The notes under the pieces: generated by a model
The model's input: the letters and a program-made list of their open reading frames with translations, nothing else
Told to the model about the DNA's origin: nothing
Database searches by the model: none
In this document: positions 8,911-16,084 of the stretch, in pieces
How the letters are laid out: each line of letters begins with the position of its first letter
Position numbering within the stretch: the first letter of the stretch is position 1
Assembly (NCBI GenBank): GCA_963771015.1
Contig: CAVYRN010000005.1
Coordinates: 124,001-188,000 of the forward strand
DNA from: CAVSJJ01 sp963771015
Lineage (GTDB): Bacteria; Actinomycetota; Actinomycetes; Actinomycetales; Dermatophilaceae
Reading direction: 5' to 3'
Length of the DNA: 64,000 nt
Translations under genes and position numbers: made by a program

Positions 8911-10289
8911 GCCGGGTCTCCTTCGATGGGGGGAAGAGTGAGCTCGACCTCGACGCCGTCCTCACGGCGCCGTATCCGCGCGGCGCCGCCGTGGCGCTCC
9001 ATCCGGGCCAGGATCGACTCGCGCACGCCCAGCCGGTCCTCGGCGACCTCGTCGAGATCGAAGCCGTCACCGTGGTCGCGAACGAACGCCTCGACCCCGG
9101 CGGGCCCGATCTCGACGTAGGCCGTCACCGGTGGGCGGCCATGGCGGACGGCGTTGAGGAGTGCCTCGCGCAGCGCCCGGCTGAGGGCCACGCCCCGGTC
9201 CTCGAGCGGGCGGTCGCCGGTGACGACGAGGTCGACGGCGACGGCGTGGAGATCCTCGACCTCGTGGGCGACCTCGGCCACCGCGGCGGCGAGGCTGTCG
9301 CCCGAGCCGGACGGGCCGGCATACAGCCAGGTGCGCAGCTCGCGTTCCTGGGCCCGGGCCAGCTGGGTGACGGCGGCCGGGTCGGCCGAGCGGCGCTGGA
9401 TGAGGGCGAGGGTCTGCAGGACCGAGTCATGCAGGTGGGCGGCGATGTCGGCCCGCTCGGTGGCTCGCGCCGCGGTGACCTGTTCGCGGCGCAGGTCACC
9501 CCAGAGCCGGACCGCCCACGGCGCGGCGATGATGGCTGCCCCCCCGAGGACGGCGAAGGCGGCAAGCAGCGCGTCCCCGACAACGGCAGGACTCTGGCCA
9601 CGGGTGGTGAGCACGAGGATGCCGACGACGACGAGGCCGAGGCCGAGACCGAGTCGCGTCCAGACGAGCCGGCGCGAACCCGACCCCGCAACGAGCCAGC
9701 TCTCGCGCTCGGCCTCGTCGAGGTGCGACCACGCGACGATGGCGCCGGTCGCGATGACGAGGAGCGGGACGAGAACGCCTGCCTGGACGTCGATGCCGAT
9801 CGACTGGGCGGTCCCGGCGAGCCCGATGACGATGGCGACGCCCCCGGCCAGGAGCAGCGTGCGCCACCGGTTGTCGCGCCGGGGCAGGGCCACCCGGACC
9901 GGGGAGGGCGCCGGTGCCGCCGGGTCGGCCGGCCCCGCGGGCTCCGCCGAACCGCCGGCCGGCCCCCAGGTGGCCGCCGGGTGGGGGCTGCGGGCGGCAT
10001 TCGGCAGGGTGCCGAGGCGAGCGGCCGACTCGTACGGGGACTCCTCGGGGACGAGCGCCCACAAGAAGATGTAGACCACGAGCGACGCGCCCCCGGTGAG
10101 GATGAGCGAGGCGATGAAGCCCCACCGCACCAGCGACGTGGACACCCCCAGGTGGTAGCCGATACCCCCACAGACCCCGGCGAACCGTCGGTCGGCCACG
10201 GCACGACGCAGCGGGGGGCGCGTCGGTGCGGCGGCCGCGACGGTGGCGGGACGCTCGTACGGGGTGGGCATGTCCCCATCCTCGCGCAC
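8907..10289 (-). CDS. PspC-domain sensor histidine kinase (LiaS/MacS-like)
   Basis: About 460 residues. An N-terminal PspC domain (ADRRFAGVCGGIGYHLGVS followed by a long hydrophobic helix ending LWALVPEE) is followed by several membrane helices. Then comes a HisKA_3 dimerisation domain with the phosphorylated His in IAAHLHDSVLQTLALIQ, and a HATPase_c domain (LLNAVRHG as N-box, then DHGDGFD). Start may be ATG 10289 or the in-frame ATG 10271 (MPTPYERPATV); the region in front is proline/alanine-rich. It is divergent from the PspC protein at 10386, with only 96 bases between, so the two are likely co-regulated. Confidence 0.9.
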   Translation of the reverse strand: MREDGDMPTPYERPATVAAAAPTRPPLRRAVADRRFAGVCGGIGYHLGVSTSLVRWGFIASLILTGGASLVVYIFLWALVPEESPYESAARLGTLPNAARSPHPAATWGPAGGSAEPAGPADPAAPAPSPVRVALPRRDNRWRTLLLAGGVAIVIGLAGTAQSIGIDVQAGVLVPLLVIATGAIVAWSHLDEAERESWLVAGSGSRRLVWTRLGLGLGLVVVGILVLTTRGQSPAVVGDALLAAFAVLGGAAIIAAPWAVRLWGDLRREQVTAARATERADIAAHLHDSVLQTLALIQRRSADPAAVTQLARAQERELRTWLYAGPSGSGDSLAAAVAEVAHEVEDLHAVAVDLVVTGDRPLEDRGVALSRALREALLNAVRHGRPPVTAYVEIGPAGVEAFVRDHGDGFDLDEVAEDRLGVRESILARMERHGGAARIRRREDGVEVELTLPPIEGDPA

Positions 10290-10336
10290 GTCGGGGCCCG
10301 AATCCGAGCCTTCCAGGGTGGGATCAGGGGCGGGTC

Positions 10337-10348
10337 AGGGTCGACCCT
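10337..10348. promoter_or_regulatory. 12-bp perfect palindrome between divergent kinase and PspC genes
   Basis: AGGGTCGACCCT lies 38 bases before the PspC-protein start and about 48 bases before the kinase start. Its central position in a divergent promoter makes it a candidate operator for the neighbouring LuxR-type regulator. This is inference from position and symmetry only. A CACGAT hexamer (10374-10379) lies 6 bases before ATG 10386 and may be the -10 of a leaderless transcript. Confidence 0.35.
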
Positions 10349-10385
10349 CATGGCAGGTCGGGCCGGGAGGCGACACGATCGAAGC

Positions 10386-11750
10386 ATGACGCAACAGCCC
10401 TCACCGACAGTTCCCCCCGCCGTGCCGCCCCGATCGGGCCTGGACGGGATGTTCGACTGGTTCCGCGGCCTCGGCGTGGGCCGCGACACCGACAACCGGT
10501 GGTTCGGCGGCGTGTGTTCGGGCCTAGCCCGCAGGTTCGGGGTCGACCCGATCCTCGTCCGCGCGCTCACCGTCCTCCTCGCCCTGTTCGGTGGTGTGGG
10601 GCTCACCCTCTACATCCTGGCCTGGCTCTTCCTGCCGGACCCGCAGGGACGCATCCTCGCCGAGGCGGCCATCCGTGACGGCGACGGCTGGGGGATCGTC
10701 CTCATCGTCGTCTTCGGTCTGCTCGTCGTGACCGGCATCTCGGTCGGCCACAACGGCCCGGGCTGGTTCGCCTGGTGGCTTGTGCCCCTGGCGGTCATCG
10801 GCTTCATCGTCATCCGCAGCACGGACCGGAAGTCCGTGAACCCACCACCACCCGGAGGTACCACCGTGCCACCCACACCGTATGCCGCACCCCCGGCACC
10901 CGCACAGTTCGGCACCACCCCCGCCGACGGCACTCCCCCCACCGCCCAGCCGGTCGCTCCCACCCCGGCACCCGGCGGCGCATGGGCGGCGCAGCCCGCC
11001 GCCTACGCGACCTCTCCCGGCGCCACCGCCTCGGCCCAGCGCTATCCGGCACAGCCCCCGGCGTGGACCCCACGGCCCCCCGTCGCCCCGCCGCCCCCTC
11101 GCCCGCGGCGCCGCCCGGCCGGCGGCTCGGCCGCCCTCGTGGCCCTCGGCCTCGTCATCGCCGGCTACGGCCTGGGCTACCTCCTCGACGGGCCGACCGG
11201 CTTCCCGGGCAGCCCCGAGCTACTCGGCACGGCCGTCGCCCTCGGTGCCGTCTCGCTCCTCGCCCTCGGGCTGGGGATCAGCGGCCGACGGGCCGGGTTC
11301 GCCGGGGTCCTCACCATCGTGCTCGGCTTCGCCACCTGGGTCGCGACGATCTCGCCGCTGCCCCTCCCGACCTCCGCCGGCATCGGCGACCGGACCTGGG
11401 TACCAGCGGTCTCCTCGGGCCAGGTGAGCTACCAGGTCGGCGTCGGCGACGCGACCCTCGACCTGCGCGACATCGCCGGCCCCTCCCTCGGCGGCAGCGG
11501 CAGCCCGGAGATCACCGTCAACGTCGGGCTCGGCGGCCTGCGGATCATCGTCCCGGCCGACGTCACCGCACGGGTCCACTACGAGACCGGCTTGGGCTCC
11601 GTCCACGTCGTCAACCCGGCCGGCGACTCGACGAACCTCGCGACGGGGTCCGCCAACTTCACCGGCACGACGACCGTCGGCAGCGGTGAGCGTCACGTCG
11701 ACGTGACGGCGCATGTCGGTCTCGGCGACATCACCATCGAGCAGCGGTGA
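10386..11750 (+). CDS. PspC-domain membrane protein with LiaF-like C-terminal domain
   Basis: 454 residues. An N-terminal PspC domain (RDTDNRWFGGVCSGLARRFG) with its transmembrane helix is followed by a second pair of helices, a long Pro/Ala-rich linker (about residues 145-245), three more helices and a C-terminal beta-rich segment. The last resembles LiaF/DUF4097-type domains (QVGVGDATLDLRD, VNVGLGGLRIIVP). LiaF proteins restrain a cognate LiaS kinase until cell-envelope damage, so this is the likely third component beside the divergent kinase-regulator pair. The proline-rich linker could span the membrane-wall space. Confidence 0.82.
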   Translation: MTQQPSPTVPPAVPPRSGLDGMFDWFRGLGVGRDTDNRWFGGVCSGLARRFGVDPILVRALTVLLALFGGVGLTLYILAWLFLPDPQGRILAEAAIRDGDGWGIVLIVVFGLLVVTGISVGHNGPGWFAWWLVPLAVIGFIVIRSTDRKSVNPPPPGGTTVPPTPYAAPPAPAQFGTTPADGTPPTAQPVAPTPAPGGAWAAQPAAYATSPGATASAQRYPAQPPAWTPRPPVAPPPPRPRRRPAGGSAALVALGLVIAGYGLGYLLDGPTGFPGSPELLGTAVALGAVSLLALGLGISGRRAGFAGVLTIVLGFATWVATISPLPLPTSAGIGDRTWVPAVSSGQVSYQVGVGDATLDLRDIAGPSLGGSGSPEITVNVGLGGLRIIVPADVTARVHYETGLGSVHVVNPAGDSTNLATGSANFTGTTTVGSGERHVDVTAHVGLGDITIEQR

Positions 11751-11839
11751 CCCCGATGAGCCCCGACCACGACGACACCCCTACTACCGAGACCCCCACT
11801 GCCCACCCCTCCACCCACCAGACCCAGGAGAGCGACGCC

Positions 11840-12268
11840 ATGAGCGACACCACTCCACGCGACCCCACCGCCCCCATGGACCCGCTGACCGGCGGCGACG
11901 ACACCCTCGCCGACGAGGTCATGGCGACCCACCCGGAGCCGATGGTCGCCGCCACGGCCCCCCAGCCGCAGCAGGCGGCACCCAGCTGGTCCGATGCAAC
12001 AGCGGCGCAGCCGACCGCACCGCCGGCCCAGGTGGCCCCGGTGGCCCCGGCTCCGGCCGTGCCGTTCATCAGCGGACCCGCCCCGTTCCCGATCATCATC
12101 GGGCTCGTCGGGCTCGTCATCGCCCTGACGGCGATCATCAGCCGGGCCGCCGACCTCGCCATCGACTGGGGCCGCGCCGGGCCGGTCACCGTCGTCGGCG
12201 CCGGCCTCGTGCTCGTCGCCCTCGGCCTGTCCGGGATGCGCGGTGGGCGACGCCGCTCCGATGGCTGA
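11840..12268 (+). CDS. Small membrane protein of unknown function, co-transcribed with the PspC/LiaF-like gene
   Basis: 142 residues from ATG 11840, which has an AGGAG 8-9 bases upstream. In-frame GTG 11747, overlapping the previous stop, and ATG 11756 would give a longer N-terminus. The first 75 residues are disordered and Pro/Ala/Gln-rich. Two transmembrane helices follow (FPIIIGLVGLVIALTAII and VVGAGLVLVALGLSGM) and a short basic tail. I recognise no family. Position suggests a role with the envelope-stress proteins upstream. Confidence 0.65.
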   Translation: MSDTTPRDPTAPMDPLTGGDDTLADEVMATHPEPMVAATAPQPQQAAPSWSDATAAQPTAPPAQVAPVAPAPAVPFISGPAPFPIIIGLVGLVIALTAIISRAADLAIDWGRAGPVTVVGAGLVLVALGLSGMRGGRRRSDG

Positions 12269-12298
12269 CGGCCACCGGTCATCGTGACCTCCACGCCC

Positions 12299-12329
12299 GG
12301 GCCCGGGTGGCGCCACGCCACCCGGGCCC
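12299..12329. terminator. Bidirectional terminator hairpin, 14-bp perfect stem
   Basis: GGGCCCGGGTGGCG (12299-12312) pairs with 12316-12329 around a 3-base loop. It lies between the convergent ends of the small membrane protein and the Nudix gene, so it can serve both. There is no marked U-tract, as usual for actinobacteria. Confidence 0.75.
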
Positions 12330-12334
12330 TCGCG

Positions 12335-13030
12335 TCAGGTCGGCAGGCCGGCGGCGCCGAGGGCTTCGGGTACCGACCCGGCGAGCGGAACCCGATGCAG
12401 GTGCTCCGGCCGCACCCACGCGGCCCGCGCGGTCGAGCCACCGACGTCGTGGACGACCGGGTCGGTCGGCTCCGGGCACCGGGCCGTGTGGTAGACGCGG
12501 ACCGCGTGGTAGTCCTCGACCCTCGCCCGGGGGCTGCGGCCGACCCAGTGGCCGCTCAGCACGGTGAGCAGCACGATGTCGCGGATCTGTTGGCCGGTCT
12601 CCTCGAAGACCTCGCGCCGCAACGCCTCCTCCGGCGACTCCTCGGGGTCGATGCCCCCGCCGGGCAGGTTCCACCAGCCCGCCGCGTTCGTCCGGTCCGA
12701 CAGCTCGGTGAGCAGGATGCCGCGGTCGGAGGAGACGACGGCGTATGCCGCCACCCGCTGGTGCCGGACCGCCCCGGCCACCTCGGCCTCGGTGAGGCCG
12801 CCGTCCCGGGCGGCCCCCGCCGAGGACCCGACAACGGGCGGGGTCCGGTCGGCCGCGGACGCGGGTTCCACGGCATACCGGATGAGGAGGTCGCTGCGGC
12901 GGGGACGGGTCACCTCGACGGGGGTCCCCACCCAGCCGGCGGACAGCAGCACCCCAGCGGGGTCGGCGCCGTGGCCGAGGGCGAACCGGGTCACCTCGGC
13001 CCCCTCGTGCTCGGCGACGACGGTGATCAC
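12335..13030 (-). CDS. Nudix hydrolase with N-terminal extension
   Basis: 231 residues. The Nudix box GGIDPEESPEEALRREVFEETGQ matches GX5EX7REUXEEXGU and sits near residue 125, followed by a typical beta/alpha fold (VEDYHAVRVYHTAR). The first 85 residues are an extension with a DUF-like beta pattern and an Ala/Gly-rich linker. The substrate is unknown: a nucleotide or other diphosphate linked to X. Its ATG overlaps the stop of the upstream glycosyltransferase by 4 bases, so the two are translated together. Confidence 0.85.
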   Translation of the reverse strand: MITVVAEHEGAEVTRFALGHGADPAGVLLSAGWVGTPVEVTRPRRSDLLIRYAVEPASAADRTPPVVGSSAGAARDGGLTEAEVAGAVRHQRVAAYAVVSSDRGILLTELSDRTNAAGWWNLPGGGIDPEESPEEALRREVFEETGQQIRDIVLLTVLSGHWVGRSPRARVEDYHAVRVYHTARCPEPTDPVVHDVGGSTARAAWVRPEHLHRVPLAGSVPEALGAAGLPT

Positions 13031-14166
13031 CGGGGGCCCCCCGTGCCGATGGCCCGGACGTACTCCGCCACGGTGGCCTCGACGACGAGCGGCCAGTCCT
13101 GGGCGGTTCGGGCCGTGCGGTTGTGCCCGGCGATCCGGGCGCGCAGGCCCGGGTCGCCCGCCAGCCGAGCGACGGCCGTGGCCAGGCCCTCGTCGTCATC
13201 GGCGAGCAGCCCGGCCGCGCCGTCCTCGACGAAGTCGTCGGCGCCGGTGCCGCGCCGGGCGACGACGGGCAGGCCCGCGGTGCGGGCCTCGAGCGCGGCG
13301 ATGCCGAAGGCCTCGAGCCGGGCCGTGCTGAGGTAGAGGTCGGAGTCCCAGTGCAACCGCCGCAGCTCCTCCCGACTCACCCGCCCGGGCAGCGACACCC
13401 AGCCCATGGCGTGCCGGGACAGGTATCTCTCGAGGACGGCGCGCTGCGGCCCGTCGCCGAGGATCGTCGCCTCGAGCTCGACGCCGGGGTCCACGAGGCC
13501 CCGAGCCCGGCGCAGCGTCTCGAGGACGGCGAGCGGGCGCTTGCGGCGGGCCAGGCGGAGGGCGCTGACGACCCGCACCGGGCCGGACGGGTCGCGGGAG
13601 GCGAGCGCGGCGGGCCGGGCCCAGGCGTCGGCGTCGATGCCGTTGCCGAGAACGCCGACGTGGACCCCGGCGCCGGCCACGACGTGGATCCGGTCGGCCG
13701 CCATCGTCGACACGGCGCTGAGCGCCGCCCCTCGGGCGGCCCACCGTCGGACCTGGCCGAGGGCCCGGAAGGCCGGCGCCGAGCGGTCGATGACACAGTG
13801 CCAGGTGATGGCCGTCGGCACGCCGAGACCGAGCGCGACCCGGACCATGTCCGTCGCGAACGGGCTGACGACCCCCATATGGATGTGAGCGACGTCGAAG
13901 CCGCCCTCCCGCAGCCGCCGGCGGACCTCCGGTGGGGCGAACGGGTTGACAGGAACGCCTCCGGGCAGCGGGATCGCCATCCGGTGCACCGGGACCTCGC
14001 CCTCGACGAGGCAGGCGCCGTGCCGTTCCCCGTTCGGCCCGGCCGTGGCGGTGAAGACCTCGACGGCATGGCCGGCGGCGCTCAGCGCCGCGGCGAGATC
14101 ATGCACCTGCACCTCGATGCCACCGAGCCGAGGCAGGTAGCAGTCAGACAGCAGGGCCACCTTCAC
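13027..14166 (-). CDS. GT4-family glycosyltransferase (GT-B fold)
   Basis: About 379 residues starting MKVALLSDCYLPRLGGIEVQVHDLA at GTG 14166. A longer frame to 14232 exists but adds an atypical sequence. The N-terminal GGIEVQV loop and C-terminal DLYLSTARLEAFGIAALEARTAGLPVV, with the E-x7-E type motif, are typical of GT4 retaining transferases acting on nucleotide-sugars (PimB/MshA-like group). It sits beside a divergent PIG-L deacetylase and a YbhN-like membrane protein, which suggests glycolipid or cell-surface glycan synthesis; the donor and acceptor cannot be read from sequence. Confidence 0.85.
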   Translation of the reverse strand: MKVALLSDCYLPRLGGIEVQVHDLAAALSAAGHAVEVFTATAGPNGERHGACLVEGEVPVHRMAIPLPGGVPVNPFAPPEVRRRLREGGFDVAHIHMGVVSPFATDMVRVALGLGVPTAITWHCVIDRSAPAFRALGQVRRWAARGAALSAVSTMAADRIHVVAGAGVHVGVLGNGIDADAWARPAALASRDPSGPVRVVSALRLARRKRPLAVLETLRRARGLVDPGVELEATILGDGPQRAVLERYLSRHAMGWVSLPGRVSREELRRLHWDSDLYLSTARLEAFGIAALEARTAGLPVVARRGTGADDFVEDGAAGLLADDDEGLATAVARLAGDPGLRARIAGHNRTARTAQDWPLVVEATVAEYVRAIGTGGPR

Positions 14167-14201
14167 GGTACGACAGCCTGCCATGCGCCAGGATGGAGGC
14201 A

Positions 14202-15023
14202 ATGACCCGCACGCTCGTGGCGTTCCACGCACATCCGGACGACGAAGCCCTCCTCACAGCGGGCACCATGGCGCGTGCCGCGGCGGAGGGCCACCGAGTC
14301 GTGCTGGTGCTCGCGACCGATGGCGGTCTGGGCCTGGCCGGCGCCGACTTCCGCCACACCTCCGGCGGGCTGGGGTCGGTCCGGCTGGCCGAGGCCCGCT
14401 CGAGCGCCGACGCCCTGGGCGTGGCGCACGTGGAGTGGCTCGGGTACGCCGACAGCGGCCTGGACGGTGCGGTGCCGGTCGACCCGCCGGGCGCGGTGCG
14501 GTTCGTCCGCGCACCGGTCGAGGAGGCTGCAGAGCGGTTGGCCGCGGTCCTGCGTACCGAGCGGGCGGACGTCCTCCTCGGCTACGACGTCAACGGGGGC
14601 TACGGCCACCGCGACCACGTCCGCGTGCACGAGGTCGCCCGCCGGGCCGCGCAGATCGCCCAGACGCCGCGGCTGCTCGAGGCGACGGTGCCCCGCGACA
14701 CGATCGTGCGGGCCGTTAGGCTCGTCTCGCACCTCTACCACTTCCCACCCGAGTTCGACCCCACCTCGTTCGAGCGGGCCTACCTGCCGCGGTCTGCGGT
14801 CACCCACCGGGTCGACGTGCGCCGGTATGCCGCGGCCAAGCGTGCGTCCATGCGCCACCATGCCTCCCAGGCGAGCGCCGACGGTGGCGACCGGACGCTG
14901 GCGGCGTTCCTTCGGATCCCTCGGCCGATCTACGACGTCGTCTTCGGACGCGAGTGGTTCCACGACCCGTCGTCCCCCCCGGGCTCGGCGGTGCACCGCG
15001 ACATCTTCGAGGGGCTCCCATGA
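14202..15023 (+). CDS. PIG-L/LmbE-family deacetylase (MshB/Mca-like)
   Basis: 273 residues. The zinc-binding AHPDDEALL motif is at residues 8-16 and the second metal-ligand region is YGHRDHVRVHEVA. The family removes N-acetyl groups from sugars (GlcNAc-inositol, GlcNAc-PI) or cleaves mycothiol conjugates. I chose ATG 14202 over ATG 14193 because CAGGAT (14189-14194) lies 7 bases before it. It is divergent from the GT4 gene and overlaps the next gene by 4 bases (ATGA). A GT4 plus PIG-L pair recalls mycothiol synthesis, but the YbhN neighbour argues for an envelope glycolipid. Confidence 0.85.
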   Translation: MTRTLVAFHAHPDDEALLTAGTMARAAAEGHRVVLVLATDGGLGLAGADFRHTSGGLGSVRLAEARSSADALGVAHVEWLGYADSGLDGAVPVDPPGAVRFVRAPVEEAAERLAAVLRTERADVLLGYDVNGGYGHRDHVRVHEVARRAAQIAQTPRLLEATVPRDTIVRAVRLVSHLYHFPPEFDPTSFERAYLPRSAVTHRVDVRRYAAAKRASMRHHASQASADGGDRTLAAFLRIPRPIYDVVFGREWFHDPSSPPGSAVHRDIFEGLP

Positions 15024-16084
15024 CGCGGAGGGGCAAGCGCGTCCTGCAGGCCGGCGTCGGTCTGCTGTTCGCCCTCGTGCTCCTCGTGTGGGGGCTCCCG
15101 TACTTCGCGAAGACCTCGTGGAGCGCCGTCTTCCACATACTCGGCATGGTCTCCTGGACCAACATCGCGCTGTTCCAGCTGCTCATGCTCGTCGGGCTGT
15201 GGAGCTACACGTTCACCTTCACCGGGAGCCTCCCCGGCTTGAGCCACACCAGGGCGCTCATCATCAACCTCTGCGGGTCCTCGGTCTCGAACCTGCTGCC
15301 CGGCGGCGGCGCGGTCGGGCTCGCCGCGACCTACTCCATCGCTCGGTCGTGGGGGTTCAGCCGCCGAGCCGTGTCAACCTCCGCCATCGTCACCGGGGTC
15401 TGGAACGTCCTGGCCCGGATCGCCCTGCCGGTCATCGCGATCATCGTCCTGTGGTGGGGCAACACCGGCCTTCCGCAGGCGCTGAGCGACGCCGCCGTCG
15501 CCGCGGGTCTCAGTGGGTTCGCGCTGCTCGCGGCATTCGTCTCGATCATCGCCAGCGAGCGCGCCGCCCAGCTCGTCGGGCGCGGCCTCGACAAGGTCGT
15601 CGGCCGGCTCATCCGACGCCGGAACCCCGCCAGCACGATGACCGTCGAGGCCCTCGTCACCGACCTGCGGGCGCGGATCAACGACATCGTCTGGCACGGC
15701 TGGCTGCCGATGTCGCTGGGGATGGTCGGGTTCTTCGGCTTCTACTACATGCTGTTCGTCCTTGTCATGCGATCGACCGGGGTCCAACAGCACCTCGGGA
15801 TCCTCTTCGCGGCCTTCGCGATCAGTCGGCTGCTCACCGCCGTCGGCGTGACGCCCGGCGGGGTGGGGGTCACCGAGACCGCGACGGCTGCCGCCCTCGT
15901 CGCGTGGGGCACCGACCCGGCGAGCGCGACGGCCGGCGTGGTGCTCTTCTCGATCTTCACCCACCTCATGGAGATCCCGCTGGGTGGGCTGGGCTGGATG
16001 CTGTGGGCGATGAGCCCGAAGGCCGAGCCGGACAGCGCCGAGCAGGGCTCGGCCGCCGAACCCAGCGCGGAGGCCGCAGGCTAG
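15020..16084 (+). CDS. YbhN/LPG_synthase_TM-family membrane protein (putative flippase-type)
   Basis: 354 residues with about eight transmembrane helices. Characteristic loops are SVSNLLPGGGAVGLAATY near residue 90 and GVTPGGVGVTETATAAAL near residue 275, both conserved in the PF03706 family (the transmembrane part of MprF and the YbhN/AglD proteins). Members are associated with lipid-linked sugar or lipid translocation. It is translationally coupled to the PIG-L deacetylase (ATGA overlap). Its TAG stop shares the palindrome CTAG (16081-16084) with the opposing asnB stop. Confidence 0.82.
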   Translation: MTRRGKRVLQAGVGLLFALVLLVWGLPYFAKTSWSAVFHILGMVSWTNIALFQLLMLVGLWSYTFTFTGSLPGLSHTRALIINLCGSSVSNLLPGGGAVGLAATYSIARSWGFSRRAVSTSAIVTGVWNVLARIALPVIAIIVLWWGNTGLPQALSDAAVAAGLSGFALLAAFVSIIASERAAQLVGRGLDKVVGRLIRRRNPASTMTVEALVTDLRARINDIVWHGWLPMSLGMVGFFGFYYMLFVLVMRSTGVQQHLGILFAAFAISRLLTAVGVTPGGVGVTETATAAALVAWGTDPASATAGVVLFSIFTHLMEIPLGGLGWMLWAMSPKAEPDSAEQGSAAEPSAEAAG